Positions 46,821 to 56,006 of a stretch of DNA of 64,000 nucleotides are shown piece after piece. Source of the DNA: Novosphingobium sp. Rr 2-17 (GTDB lineage: Bacteria; Pseudomonadota; Alphaproteobacteria; Sphingomonadales; Sphingomonadaceae). Position numbers and translations under genes: made by a program. The stretch lies in contig NZ_AKFJ01000017.1 in assembly GCF_000272475.1 (NCBI RefSeq), positions 62,001-126,000 on the forward strand, in the 5' to 3' direction. Under the pieces are notes generated by a model. The model saw only the letters and a program-made list of their open reading frames with translations. It made no database searches and was not told where the DNA came from. Every line of letters begins with the position of its first letter. Position 1 is the first letter of the stretch.

Positions 46821-47894
46821 ATGACCATGGTGATGATGTTTCCCGATACCCCCCTTTCGCCCGTTCCTTCTCCGGCGCTGCGCCTCGATCTGGATCGCGA
46901 TGCCCTGCGGTCCAATTGGCTGGCGCTTGATCGCATGTCCTGCAAGGCCAGGGCGGGCGCGGCGGTCAAGGCGGACGGCTATGGGCTGGGCGCGCGACAG
47001 GTCGTGCCCGTGTTGCAGGAAGCCGGCTGCCAGGACTTCTTCGTTGCGCACTGGTCTGAAGTCGCGGATGTGCTGGCCGTCGCGGCGCCCGTTTCGGTCT
47101 CGGTGCTGCATGGACCGCTCACGGCTGCCGATGCCGCCTATGCCCAAGCGACCGGAGTGAAGCCGGTCATCAATTCCATCGAGCAGGCGCGCCGTTGGAT
47201 GGAGGCTGGAGGTGGGCGCTGCGACTTGATGATCGATACCGGCATTAACCGGCTCGGCGTGCCGATGTCCCAGATCGGTGACGAGGCGTTGAACGGGCTC
47301 GACGTCGATATCCTGCTGTCCCACCTCGTGTCCTCCGAGGAGGACACCCTGCTCAACACCGCGCAATGCCGGCGTTGGCGCGAGGCTTGCTGCGTGATCC
47401 CGCATGATCGCGCCAGCCTGGCTAACAGCGGCGGCATCGCGCTGGGCGCTGCGTTCCACGGCGACCTGACGCGCCCTGGTATCGCTCTGTACGGCGGCGT
47501 GCCGCGGCAGGAAATGGCGGGCGTGCTAAGCCAGGTCGTGCGACCGCAAGCTGCGATCCTGCAGGTGCGCGAAATCGTCGCTGGTGACACGGTGGGCTAC
47601 AACGGCACCTTCATGGCCTCCGCGCCGATGCGTGTAGGAACCATCGCGATTGGTTATGCCGATGGATACTTGCGCTGCTGGTCCGGCAAGGGGCGGTTCT
47701 TGGCGGGGGAAGTTGTGCTGCCCGTGCTCGGCCGGGTGAGTATGGACATGACCACGATCGACCTGACCGCAGCGCCGCATCTGCGCGAAGGCGACTGGGT
47801 GACGGCCGATTACGCACTGGCCGAAAGCGCTGCGGTAACCGGTTTGTCACAATATGAGCTGCTGACCCTGCTAGGCCGCCGCTTCGGTCGCTAA
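46821..47894 (+). CDS. alr: Alanine racemase
   Basis: Alr makes D-alanine for peptidoglycan. The 357-residue PLP enzyme has the Schiff-base Lys in AAVKADGYGLG, and YNGTF with the second catalytic Tyr, plus GRVSMDMTTIDL. Starts at 46821, 46827, 46833 or 46836 are possible since ATGs cluster there; none has a good Shine-Dalgarno site. It has its own spacing from the operon upstream (about 110 bases). Confidence 0.95.
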   Translation: MTMVMMFPDTPLSPVPSPALRLDLDRDALRSNWLALDRMSCKARAGAAVKADGYGLGARQVVPVLQEAGCQDFFVAHWSEVADVLAVAAPVSVSVLHGPLTAADAAYAQATGVKPVINSIEQARRWMEAGGGRCDLMIDTGINRLGVPMSQIGDEALNGLDVDILLSHLVSSEEDTLLNTAQCRRWREACCVIPHDRASLANSGGIALGAAFHGDLTRPGIALYGGVPRQEMAGVLSQVVRPQAAILQVREIVAGDTVGYNGTFMASAPMRVGTIAIGYADGYLRCWSGKGRFLAGEVVLPVLGRVSMDMTTIDLTAAPHLREGDWVTADYALAESAAVTGLSQYELLTLLGRRFGR

Positions 47895-47914
47895 ATGCGT
47901 TATATTTCCGTATT

Positions 47915-47928
47915 TTGCTGCGCAGCAA
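47915..47928. promoter_or_regulatory. Perfect palindrome upstream of phaR, candidate PhaR operator
   Basis: TTGCTGC (47915-47921) is followed directly by GCAGCAA (47922-47928). PhaR proteins bind TGC/GCA-rich sequences and repress their own genes in other alphaproteobacteria. The palindrome lies 63 bases before the phaR ATG, followed by another TGCATCGCG-rich stretch. Confidence 0.6.
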
Positions 47929-47991
47929 TTCTTGTTGCATCGCGACAACGCGGAATGGTACCATGCCCTAAACCAAAATTGGGAATTGGAC

Positions 47992-48546
47992 ATGGCTGAA
48001 ACGGCGAACGATGACGATACGGTAATCATCAAGAAGTACGCCAACCGGCGGCTCTATAATACCCGCTCGTCAAGTTACATCACTCTGGACCATCTTTCCA
48101 AGATGACGCGCGAAGGGGTGAATTACAAAGTCGTGGATGCCAAGACGGGCACCGATATCACTCACACGATTCTTACCCAGATCATCATGGAAGAAGAATC
48201 GAACGGTGAGCAGATGCTCCCGGTCAACTTCCTGCGCGAACTCATCAGCATGTATGGCAATTCCATGCAGTCGCTGATCCCGCATTACCTGGAAGCTTCG
48301 ATGGAGAACTTCCGCGCGAACCAGACCAAGCTGGCCAAGGCGTTCGAAGGCAGTCTTGGCAACAATCCGCTGGCCAAGCTGGCGGAACAGAACATGGCGA
48401 TGTTCCGTGTCGCCTCGTCCGCCTTCCTGCCCGGCGCCGAAAAGCCGGAGGCAAAGGGCGCGGCGACGGAAGACAGTGGCGATTTGTCCGCTCTGCGAGA
48501 ACAGATGGCTGAAATCCAGAAGCGGCTCGACTCGCTCGGCAAGTAA
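47992..48546 (+). CDS. phaR: Polyhydroxyalkanoate synthesis repressor PhaR
   Basis: PhaR represses phasin and its own gene and is released by binding PHB granules. The 184-residue protein carries the PHB accumulation regulator domain (IIKKYANRRLYNTRSSSYITLDHLSKM) and two C-terminal PHB-binding repeats, ending in a coiled-coil-like tail (LREQMAEIQKRLDSL). ATG 47992 is preceded by GGGAA. The window holds no PHA synthase or phasin gene. A matching palindrome is present upstream. Confidence 0.93.
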   Translation: MAETANDDDTVIIKKYANRRLYNTRSSSYITLDHLSKMTREGVNYKVVDAKTGTDITHTILTQIIMEEESNGEQMLPVNFLRELISMYGNSMQSLIPHYLEASMENFRANQTKLAKAFEGSLGNNPLAKLAEQNMAMFRVASSAFLPGAEKPEAKGAATEDSGDLSALREQMAEIQKRLDSLGK

Positions 48547-48567
48547 GCCAAACCTGAAGGGCAGGCC

Positions 48568-49008
48568 ATGACGATCCGCATCGCGCGCCCCGCGGCGCGG
48601 ATCATCCTGCTGGATGACGCAGACCGTGTGCTGCTGTTCCGCTTCGATCCGTCCGACCGCCCGCCGTTCTGGTGTACGCCGGGCGGTGCGCTCGATCCGG
48701 GAGAGAGCTATGACGCAGCAGCGCGGCGCGAGCTGCTGGAAGAGACCGGCATCGTCGCCGAGCCCGGCCTGCAGGTGGCGCAACGCATGGCCGAGTTCCT
48801 CACCATCGAAGGCGTGCCAGTGTTCGCCGACGAGCGCTATTTCCGCATCCGCCTGCCCGAAGGCTTGCATCCCGATGCGATCGACACCGGCGGCCACACC
48901 GAGCTGGAACGCGCCGTAATGCGGAGCTGGCGGTGGTTCGATCGCGCCGAACTGGCCGCACCGGTGGAGCCGTACTTCCCGGCCGACTTGCTCGAAATGC
49001 TGGATTGA
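48568..49008 (+). CDS. Nudix hydrolase
   Basis: The 146-residue protein has a complete nudix box: GGALDPGESYDAAARRELLEETGI at about residues 39-62. Upstream is LLFRFD, the second strand. AAGGG precedes the ATG. The substrate is unknown; the group includes ADP-ribose and nucleotide hydrolases. It stands between phaR and proS. Confidence 0.92.
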   Translation: MTIRIARPAARIILLDDADRVLLFRFDPSDRPPFWCTPGGALDPGESYDAAARRELLEETGIVAEPGLQVAQRMAEFLTIEGVPVFADERYFRIRLPEGLHPDAIDTGGHTELERAVMRSWRWFDRAELAAPVEPYFPADLLEMLD

Positions 49009-49057
49009 ACGCTTCGGGCATTTGAACCTGCGAGCGAGTGCGGCTAACAGCGGCGGC

Positions 49058-50605
49058 ATGAATCAGCCCGCAACCATCCGCCATGCCCTGTCGACCAAGC
49101 GCCAGGACGATTTCGCCCAGTGGTATCAGGAAGTCGTTTCCGAAGCCGAGATGGCCGAGGAATCGGGTGTGCGCGGCTGCATGGTCATCAAGCCGTGGGG
49201 CTACGGCATCTGGGAGCGCATCCAGCGCCTGATGGACGATCGGATCAAGGCGGCGGGCGTGCAGAACTGCTATTTCCCGCTGTTCATCCCGCTGTCCTAC
49301 TTTGCCAAGGAAGCCGAACACGTCGATGGCTTTGCCAAGGAAATGGCTGTCGTCACCCACCACCGCTTGATCAGTGATGGCAAGGGCGGCCTGGAGCCCG
49401 ATCCCGAGGCGAAGCTGGAGGAACCGCTGATCATTCGCCCGACGTCGGAGACGATGATCGGCGCGGCGATGGCGCGCTGGGTGCAATCGTGGCGCGACTT
49501 GCCGCTCATGGTCAACCAGTGGGCCAACGTGGTGCGCTGGGAAATGCGCACCCGCATGTTCCTGCGCACCAGCGAGTTCCTTTGGCAGGAAGGCCACACC
49601 GCCCACGCCGACCGCGACGATGCGATGGTCGAGACTCTGCGCGCGCTGGAAATGTACCGGGAGTTTGCCGAAAGCGCGCTGGCGCTGCCGGTGGTCGCCG
49701 GCGAAAAGCCGGAGAACGAGCGCTTCCCCGGCGCCGTCGCCACCTATTCGATCGAAGCGATGATGCAGGACGGCAAGGCCCTGCAGGCCGGCACTTCGCA
49801 CTACTTGGGCACTGGCTTTGCCGAGGCATCGGGCATCCAATACCAGGATCGCGAAGGCACGCAGCAATACGCGCACACCACGAGCTGGGGCGTTTCGACC
49901 CGCATGATCGGCGGCCTCATCATGACCCACGGCGACGACGATGGCTTGCGGGTGCCGCCGATGGTGGCGCCGCACCAGATCGTGATCCTGCCGATGCTGC
50001 GTGACGCGCCTGAGGACGATGCGCTGCTGGCCTACTGCGAAGACTTGCGTAAAGCGCTCGCCTCGCAATCTGCCTTGGGCGAGCCGGTGCGCGTGCTGCT
50101 GGACAAGCGTCCGGGCAAAGCCACCCAAAAGCGTTGGACCTGGGTCAAGAAGGGTGTTCCCCTCGTCCTGGAAATCGGCGGTCGCGATGCCGCCGGCGGT
50201 CAGGTTTCGATGCTGCGCCGCGATCAGTTGTGGGCGCAAAGCGGCAAGGCCAACTTCGTTGCGCTGGCGAAGGACGATTTCGTCGGACGGGCGGTCAGCG
50301 AACTGGAAGAGATCCAGTCCGCGCTTTATACCGAAGCCAAGGCCAAGCGCGACGCCAACATCGCGCTCGTAGCCAGCTTCGACGAACTCGCCGCATTCTT
50401 CGCCGAGGACAAGCGCTATCCCGGCTGGGCCGAAGTGGTCTGGGCGCGCCCCACCGGTGACGAGCTGGAAGCCGTGGTGCAAAAGCTCAAGGCCCTCAAG
50501 CTGACCATCCGCAACACGCCGCTGGATGCGGCGCCCGCAAGCGGTGACTGTATTTTCACGGGACGCCCGGCGGTGGAGCGGATATACGTCGCCCGCTCCT
50601 ACTAA
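49058..50605 (+). CDS. proS: Proline--tRNA ligase, archaeal/eukaryal type
   Basis: The 515-residue synthetase charges tRNA-Pro. It begins with QDDFAQWYQEVVSEAEMAEESGVRGCMVIKPWGYGIWERIQ, the start of the archaeal/eukaryal-type ProRS, and has the class II motifs RPTSETMIG (motif 2 region) and FLRTSEFLWQEGHTAHA. It lacks the INS editing insertion of bacterial ProRS and ends in a free Tyr (ARSY), as archaeal-type enzymes do. ATG 49058 gives MNQPATIRHA; a TTG at 49022 is less likely. Confidence 0.94.
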   Translation: MNQPATIRHALSTKRQDDFAQWYQEVVSEAEMAEESGVRGCMVIKPWGYGIWERIQRLMDDRIKAAGVQNCYFPLFIPLSYFAKEAEHVDGFAKEMAVVTHHRLISDGKGGLEPDPEAKLEEPLIIRPTSETMIGAAMARWVQSWRDLPLMVNQWANVVRWEMRTRMFLRTSEFLWQEGHTAHADRDDAMVETLRALEMYREFAESALALPVVAGEKPENERFPGAVATYSIEAMMQDGKALQAGTSHYLGTGFAEASGIQYQDREGTQQYAHTTSWGVSTRMIGGLIMTHGDDDGLRVPPMVAPHQIVILPMLRDAPEDDALLAYCEDLRKALASQSALGEPVRVLLDKRPGKATQKRWTWVKKGVPLVLEIGGRDAAGGQVSMLRRDQLWAQSGKANFVALAKDDFVGRAVSELEEIQSALYTEAKAKRDANIALVASFDELAAFFAEDKRYPGWAEVVWARPTGDELEAVVQKLKALKLTIRNTPLDAAPASGDCIFTGRPAVERIYVARSY

Positions 50606-50629
50606 GGAGCGTCAGGGGGAGCGCGGGCG

Positions 50630-51229
50630 ATGATCGAGGCTATTGGGTTCAATTTCAGAAACCTGTTGAACTTCAACGGTCGCGATTCCCGCTCCACCTT
50701 CTGGTTCTACGTGTTGTTCCTTGTCATCTTCTATTTCGGGATATCGTTTGCCCTGAGCTTGGTTGGCGGTGGCATGATGGCCGTTAACATGGTGCAAGAC
50801 GCACAGGCAGGCAGCACCGACCAGGCCGTGGTCATGAAGGGCGTGGGGCATTCGATGTCGCGCTTGATGGCCGCGTCGATGTGGTTTTCCGCTGCCATGT
50901 CGATCCTGGCGTCGCTGCTGTTGGTTGCCTCCTTCGCGCGCCGGCTGCACGATTCGGACAAGCCGGGCTGGATCGCGGTGGTCGTCATCGGGCTTTATCT
51001 GGTGTCGGTTGCGGTCACGATCAGCATGATCGGCGAGTTCGCCGGCATTTTCGAAAAGATCGACTTCAGCAATCCGCAAGCCTCGCAACAACTCATGGTG
51101 GCGCAGCAGCGGTCCATAACGCTGCGTGGGCTGCTGGGGTACATCCCGATCCTGGCTGTGATCGTCTTCGGGGTCTGGCCATCCAGCGACGGCGACAATC
51201 GGTATGGGCCTGAGCCGGATCACTTGTGA
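50630..51229 (+). CDS. DUF805 family membrane protein
   Basis: The 199-residue protein has about four hydrophobic segments. It opens with FNFRNLLNFNGRDSRSTFWFYVLF, the DUF805 start, and has the conserved RRLHDSDKPGW motif. The function is unknown. GGGGGAGC precedes the ATG. It lies between proS and rnr; the gap after proS is 24 bases. Confidence 0.9.
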   Translation: MIEAIGFNFRNLLNFNGRDSRSTFWFYVLFLVIFYFGISFALSLVGGGMMAVNMVQDAQAGSTDQAVVMKGVGHSMSRLMAASMWFSAAMSILASLLLVASFARRLHDSDKPGWIAVVVIGLYLVSVAVTISMIGEFAGIFEKIDFSNPQASQQLMVAQQRSITLRGLLGYIPILAVIVFGVWPSSDGDNRYGPEPDHL

Positions 51230-51317
51230 TCGGTGGGCGGTGTTGCCTGCGGCATTGCCGCAGTAGCATTGCCCCTGGCATTGCATTGCCGGGCTGGTGG
51301 GTCCATCTGGCTAGGAT

Positions 51318-53576
51318 ATGCCTGCTCGTAACAGACCCGCTCCTGGCTTGCCCACCCGCAAGCAGATCCTCGAATTCATTCAGAACTCGGACACGCCTGC
51401 CGGCAAGCGCGAGATTTCGCGCGAATTCGGCCTGAAGGGCAACGAGAAGATCCAGCTCAAGGCGCTGCTGAAAGACATGGCCGAGGAAGGCCTGATCGAC
51501 GGCAATCGCACCGCCTTCCACAAGATGGGCGGCATCGCCAAAGTCACCGTGCTGCGGGTGATCCAGATCGACGAGGGCGAGGCGATCGCGGTGCCCGATA
51601 CCTGGCAACCCGAAGACGCGACGCCGCCGCCGCGCATCCGCCTGGTCGAGAAGGGCCGTGGTTCCGCGCTCAAGAAGGGCGACCGTGTCCTGGCGCGCAC
51701 CGAAGAGACCGAGACCGGCTGGCGCGCCTGGCCGATGAAGAAGTTGGAGCTACGCTCCGAGCAAGTGCTGGGCGTCGTTGAGATCGACGGCGCCGGCAAG
51801 CCGTGGCTGGCCCCGGTGGACAAGCGCGTGCGCCATTCCTCGCCAATTTCCGATCTGGGCGGCGCCGCAGCCGGCGAACTGGTGCTGGGCGAGCCGATGG
51901 GACGCTCCGCGCGCCCCTCGATCAAGGTGACGCAAGTGCTGGGCGAGCCACTGGCGCCCAAGGCGTTCAGCCTGATCGCCATCCACAAGCACGGCATACC
52001 CAACCATTACGACGAGGACACCATCGCCGAGGCTGGGCTTTCCGCCAAGCTGCCGCTCAGCGTCGATCATCGCGAAGACCTGCGGCACTTGCCGATCGTC
52101 GCCATCGACCCGTCCGACGCGCGCGACCATGACGATGCGATCTGGGCCGAGCCAGATGGCGAGGGCGGTTTCCGCGCGCTGGTGGCGATTGCCGACGTGT
52201 CGTTCTACGTGCGTCCGGGCAGCAAGGTCGATGCCGAGGCCCGGCGGCGCGGCAACTCGGTCTACTTCCCCGACCGGGTGGTGCCGATGCTGCCCGAAGT
52301 GCTGAGCGCTGACGTGTGCTCGCTGCGTTCGGGCGAGGACCGGGCGGCGATGGCCTGCCATTTGACCATCGACGCACACGGCAAGGTCACGGGCTGGCGC
52401 TTCACGCGCGCTATCGTCCGCATCGCCGAAGTCATCGCCTACGAAGAAGCGCAGGCGCGCATCGACGAGGGCAGGGCAGAGCAACACCTGATCGACTTGT
52501 GGGCGGCGTGGAAGGCGCTGGCCGCTGCGCGCGCCGCACGTGATCCGCTGGAACTGGAATTGCCCGAACGCCGGGTGCAACTGGACGACCAGGGCCGTAT
52601 CACCGAGATCGCCTTGCGTGAGCGGCTCGATGCGCACCGCGTGGTCGAGGATTTCATGATCTCCGCCAACGTCGCGGCTGCCAAGGCGCTGGAAGCCAAA
52701 GTGGCGCCGGTGGTCTACCGCGTCCACGAAACCCCGAGCCGCGAAAAGCTGATCGCGCTCAAGGATTACTTGGCCACCTTCGGCAAGAAGCTGGCGATGG
52801 GTCAGGTCATCACGCCGGGCTTGTTCAATCGCATGCTCAAGGACATCGCCGACGAGAGCGAAAAAGCGCTCATCATGGAGGCGGTGCTGCGCAGCCAGAC
52901 GCAGGCCTATTACGGCCCGAGCAATCAGGGCCACTTCGGCTTGGCGCTGGCCTCTTACGCTCACTTTACCTCGCCGATCCGCCGCTATGCCGACTTGCTG
53001 GTGCATCGCGCTTTGGTCGATGCCTATGGCCTTGAACAACCCAAGCCTGTGGGCGATCTTCCCGCCACCTCTGGCTTGTCCCAGCGCGATCGCGACGATC
53101 TGGGCCGCGTTTCCGATGCGATCAGCCAGACCGAGCGCCGCGCCATGGAAGCCGAGCGCGAGACGACCGACCGCTACGTCGCGGCCTGGCTCTCGAGCCG
53201 GGTCGGCGAAGTGTTCTCCACCCGCATCACCGGCGTCCAGAAGTTCGGCTTTTTCGCGACGATCATCAGCCTGGGCGGCGATGGCCTCGTCCCGGTCTCG
53301 ACCCTGGGCGACGAGCGCTTCGGCTATGACGAGAAGGCGCACGTTCTGGTCGGTCAAGAGAGCGGCACGACGTATGCGATCGGGCAGATCCTGCCGCTGC
53401 GACTGGCCGAGGCGAACCCGCTGACCGGCGCCCTCAAGTTCGAGCTGGAGCAAGGTGCCGGCCGCATCGAACCACGCGGTCGCCGGCCTGATGGCTTGAA
53501 GAAGCATGGCAATCGTCTGGTCGGTCCGCGCGGACGTCCCGGCAATATCCGCCATCAAGGTAAGGGCAAGCGTTGA
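51318..53576 (+). CDS. rnr: Ribonuclease R
   Basis: RNase R is a processive 3'-5' exonuclease for structured RNA. The 752-residue protein has an N-terminal winged helix (REISREFGLKGNEKIQLKALLKDMAEEGLI), cold-shock domains, the RNB catalytic core with DPSDARDHDDAIWA (four Asp ligands) and HFTSPIRRYADLLVHRAL, then an S1 domain (FSTRITGVQKFGFFATI) and a basic tail. The start at 51318 fits. An array of 11-bp repeats follows the stop. Confidence 0.96.
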   Translation: MPARNRPAPGLPTRKQILEFIQNSDTPAGKREISREFGLKGNEKIQLKALLKDMAEEGLIDGNRTAFHKMGGIAKVTVLRVIQIDEGEAIAVPDTWQPEDATPPPRIRLVEKGRGSALKKGDRVLARTEETETGWRAWPMKKLELRSEQVLGVVEIDGAGKPWLAPVDKRVRHSSPISDLGGAAAGELVLGEPMGRSARPSIKVTQVLGEPLAPKAFSLIAIHKHGIPNHYDEDTIAEAGLSAKLPLSVDHREDLRHLPIVAIDPSDARDHDDAIWAEPDGEGGFRALVAIADVSFYVRPGSKVDAEARRRGNSVYFPDRVVPMLPEVLSADVCSLRSGEDRAAMACHLTIDAHGKVTGWRFTRAIVRIAEVIAYEEAQARIDEGRAEQHLIDLWAAWKALAAARAARDPLELELPERRVQLDDQGRITEIALRERLDAHRVVEDFMISANVAAAKALEAKVAPVVYRVHETPSREKLIALKDYLATFGKKLAMGQVITPGLFNRMLKDIADESEKALIMEAVLRSQTQAYYGPSNQGHFGLALASYAHFTSPIRRYADLLVHRALVDAYGLEQPKPVGDLPATSGLSQRDRDDLGRVSDAISQTERRAMEAERETTDRYVAAWLSSRVGEVFSTRITGVQKFGFFATIISLGGDGLVPVSTLGDERFGYDEKAHVLVGQESGTTYAIGQILPLRLAEANPLTGALKFELEQGAGRIEPRGRRPDGLKKHGNRLVGPRGRPGNIRHQGKGKR

Positions 53577-53631
53577 TGGCGCGCTAATGGCGCCTTAACC
53601 GCGCCTTATCGACACCTTATTGGACACCTCA
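53577..53631. repeat. Five 11-bp degenerate tandem repeats
   Basis: Units are TGGCGCGCTAA, TGGCGCCTTAA, CCGCGCCTTAT, CGACACCTTAT and TGGACACCTCA. They fill the whole gap between the convergent rnr and universal stress protein genes, starting directly after the rnr stop; the last unit includes the stop codon of the stress gene. Confidence 0.75.
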
Positions 53632-54084
53632 GCTTAGGCGTTCGATCGCCTCGGCATCCAGGCTGCCCGGAACCACGAAGACCGGGCAGGTCATATGCGC
53701 CATGCCCGCGCCGGTGAAATGCGCCACCAACGGCCCCGGTCCTCCTTCTTTGGCAGCGCCAAGCACCAGCGCCGAAACCTCTGGGTGCTCCTCCAGATAT
53801 TTGCGCACGACCTTGATGTCCTCGCCCACGCGAACTGAGATCACTGGCATTTTTGCCCCTTGGGACAACAAGTTACCAGCCGCCGCCGTCACCAGCGTCT
53901 CCGCCCGCGCCCGCGCTTCTTCCTCGATCGTGGCTTGTACCCCGGCAAAGGCATTGAACGGCTGCGGCGGCACCAGCGCCAGCAAATGCAAGGCACCATC
54001 GGTCTTCGCAGCACGCCGAGCGGCGAATTGCAAAGCAACCAGCGCTTCCTCGCTATCGTCGACGATCACCAGGTAGATACGCAT
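53629..54084 (-). CDS. Universal stress protein family
   Basis: This encodes 151 residues of the UspA fold: an N-terminal IVDDSEEALVALQFA strand/helix and the C-terminal ATP-binding region VLGAAKEGGPGPLVAHF..CPVFVVPG. Whether it binds ATP is not certain, since the Gly pattern is somewhat altered. The start is the ATG at 54084. It is convergent with rnr. Confidence 0.9.
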   Translation of the reverse strand: MRIYLVIVDDSEEALVALQFAARRAAKTDGALHLLALVPPQPFNAFAGVQATIEEEARARAETLVTAAAGNLLSQGAKMPVISVRVGEDIKVVRKYLEEHPEVSALVLGAAKEGGPGPLVAHFTGAGMAHMTCPVFVVPGSLDAEAIERLS

Positions 54085-54258
54085 GGCCGCCCCTCTCGAA
54101 CGCGGCTTATCACGCCATTCGGCTTGCGGTGCAAGTCATAGGGAATGCGAAAAACGCTGCCCAAGGTGCTTGCGGGCGCCGCCCAACTTGTCCAAGGAAG
54201 GGGCAATCCATGGCCCGGCGGTATCCCGCAGGCACCACATAGGGACGACGACGTTTCC

Positions 54259-55566
54259 ATGCCCATCGAGATCAAGATGCCCGCCCTTTCGCCCACCATG
54301 GAAGAGGGCAAACTTTCGAAATGGTTGGTTAAAGAAGGCGACACAGTCAGCTCCGGCGACATTATGGCCGAGATCGAAACCGACAAAGCCACCATGGAAT
54401 TCGAAGCGGTGGATGAAGGCGTGATCGGCAAGATCACTGTGGCCGAAGGCACCGAAGGCGTGAAAGTGGGCGCCGTGATCGCCCTGCTCGTCGAAGAAGG
54501 CGAAGACGCTTCGGCCTTGTCCGCTGCCCCGGCTCCCAAGGCTGACGCCCCCAAGGCCGAAACCGCTGCGCCAGCACCCAAGGCAGAAGCAGCGCCTGCC
54601 GCCAGCGCCCCGGCAGCGAAGCCCGCCGCCGCCAAGGAAGGCCGCGTCTCCGCCTCGCCGCTGGCCAAGCGTATCGCCGCCGACAGAGGCATCGATCTTG
54701 CCAGCGTAACCGGTTCAGGCCCTAACGGTCGCATCGTCAAGGCCGACGTCGAGGCTGCCAAGCCCGCAGCGGCGAAGTCCGATGCGAAGGCCGCAGTACC
54801 CGCCGCTGCCGCCGCGGAAACCGGCTCCGATGTCGAGATGGCGCCGGAAACCCGCGCTCTGCTGGATGCTCGCGTCCCGCACAGCGTCGAGAAGCTTTCG
54901 GGAATGCGCAAGACGATCGCCAAGCGCCTCAGCCAGTCGAAGCAGGAAGCGCCGCACATCTACCTCAGCGTCGACATCGTGCTCGACAAGCTGCTGCAAC
55001 TGCGTGCCGACATCAACGCCACGCTCGAAAAGCAGGGCGTCAAGGTTTCGGTCAACGACATGCTGGTCAAGGCGCTCGGCCTCGCACTGATGCAGGTGCC
55101 TGAGTGCAACGTAACGTTCGCGGGCAACGAACTGATCAAGTACGAGCGCGCCGATGTTTCGGTGGCGGTGTCGATCCCCAACGGGCTCATCACCCCGATC
55201 GTGCAGGATGCCAACGGCAAGACCTTCTCGGCCATTGCCCGCGCGACCAAGGACCTCGCCCAGCGCGCCAAGGAAGGCAAGCTCAAGCCCGAGGAATACC
55301 AGGGTGGCACTGCCTCGATCTCGAACATGGGCATGATGGGGATCAAGCAGTTCTCCGCCGTCATCAACCCGCCGCAGGGCCTCATCATGGCGATCGGCGC
55401 TGGCGACAAGCGCCCGTGGGTCATGCCTGACGGCTCGCTGGGCGTGGCATCGGTGATGACCGCGACGGGCAGCTTCGATCACCGCGCGATCGATGGTGCC
55501 GACGGCGCCCGCCTGATGGCCGCTTTCCGCGAACTGATCGAAAGCCCGCTGGGCATGGTTGCCTAA
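54259..55566 (+). CDS. pdhC: Pyruvate dehydrogenase E2, dihydrolipoamide acetyltransferase
   Basis: The 435-residue E2 has one lipoyl domain with the modified Lys in ETDKATMEF, an Ala/Pro/Lys linker of about 50 residues, an E1/E3-binding domain ([27 protein letters not shown]) and the acyltransferase core, ending with the catalytic [15 protein letters not shown] 54259 gives [13 protein letters not shown]1 genes are not in the window; E3 follows two genes on. This split arrangement is common in sphingomonads. Confidence 0.95.
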   Translation: MPIEIKMPALSPTMEEGKLSKWLVKEGDTVSSGDIMAEIETDKATMEFEAVDEGVIGKITVAEGTEGVKVGAVIALLVEEGEDASALSAAPAPKADAPKAETAAPAPKAEAAPAASAPAAKPAAAKEGRVSASPLAKRIAADRGIDLASVTGSGPNGRIVKADVEAAKPAAAKSDAKAAVPAAAAAETGSDVEMAPETRALLDARVPHSVEKLSGMRKTIAKRLSQSKQEAPHIYLSVDIVLDKLLQLRADINATLEKQGVKVSVNDMLVKALGLALMQVPECNVTFAGNELIKYERADVSVAVSIPNGLITPIVQDANGKTFSAIARATKDLAQRAKEGKLKPEEYQGGTASISNMGMMGIKQFSAVINPPQGLIMAIGAGDKRPWVMPDGSLGVASVMTATGSFDHRAIDGADGARLMAAFRELIESPLGMVA

Positions 55567-55630
55567 CGTGGGCGCGCGCGAAGTGGGCGTGCCTGTTGCC
55601 AACGAAGAGGCTAAACAAGCAACGGATAGC

Positions 55631-56002
55631 ATGATGAGAGAGCCGGTGATCCGGGTTACTGCCATGCCGTCCGACACCAATGCTTACGGCGATATCTTCG
55701 GCGGTTGGCTCGTCAGCATCATGGACAATGGCGCCGGCCTGATCGCCGCCCGCCGCTCGCGCGGGCGCGCCGTCACGGTGGCGATCGACAGCATGAAGTT
55801 CCATTTGCCGGTCAAAGTGGGTGACGAGGTTTCGGTCTACGGCGAACTCGTCCGGGTCGGTCGCACCTCGATGACCATCGCCATCGAGGCATGGCGGCGC
55901 CATCGCCACGAAGCAGAAAAAGTGAAGGTGACGCAGGCGGTGTTCACTTTCGTCGCGGTGGGTGAATACGGCACACCGCGTGTGATCGATCAGGAGATTT
56001 AA
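55631..56002 (+). CDS. Acyl-CoA thioesterase, hotdog fold (YciA-like)
   Basis: The protein has the hotdog thioesterase motifs TNAYGDIFGGWLVSIMDNGAG and VGDEVSVYGELVRVGRTSMTI. ATG 55631 gives 123 residues. A GTG at 55568, two bases after pdhC, would add 21 residues and is possible. It cleaves acyl-CoAs of various lengths. Lying between pdhC and lpdA, it may recover CoA when acetyl-CoA accumulates, though this is inference. Confidence 0.87.
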   Translation: MMREPVIRVTAMPSDTNAYGDIFGGWLVSIMDNGAGLIAARRSRGRAVTVAIDSMKFHLPVKVGDEVSVYGELVRVGRTSMTIAIEAWRRHRHEAEKVKVTQAVFTFVAVGEYGTPRVIDQEI

Positions 56003-56006
56003 GTCA

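Noticed and set aside
48800..50482. A 560-codon frame antisense to proS
   Set aside because: Same codon-bias effect; the composition is unlike a real protein and proS is well supported.
51750..53558. A 602-codon frame antisense to rnr
   Set aside because: Shadow of the RNase R codon bias, with no domain, signal or ribosome-binding site.
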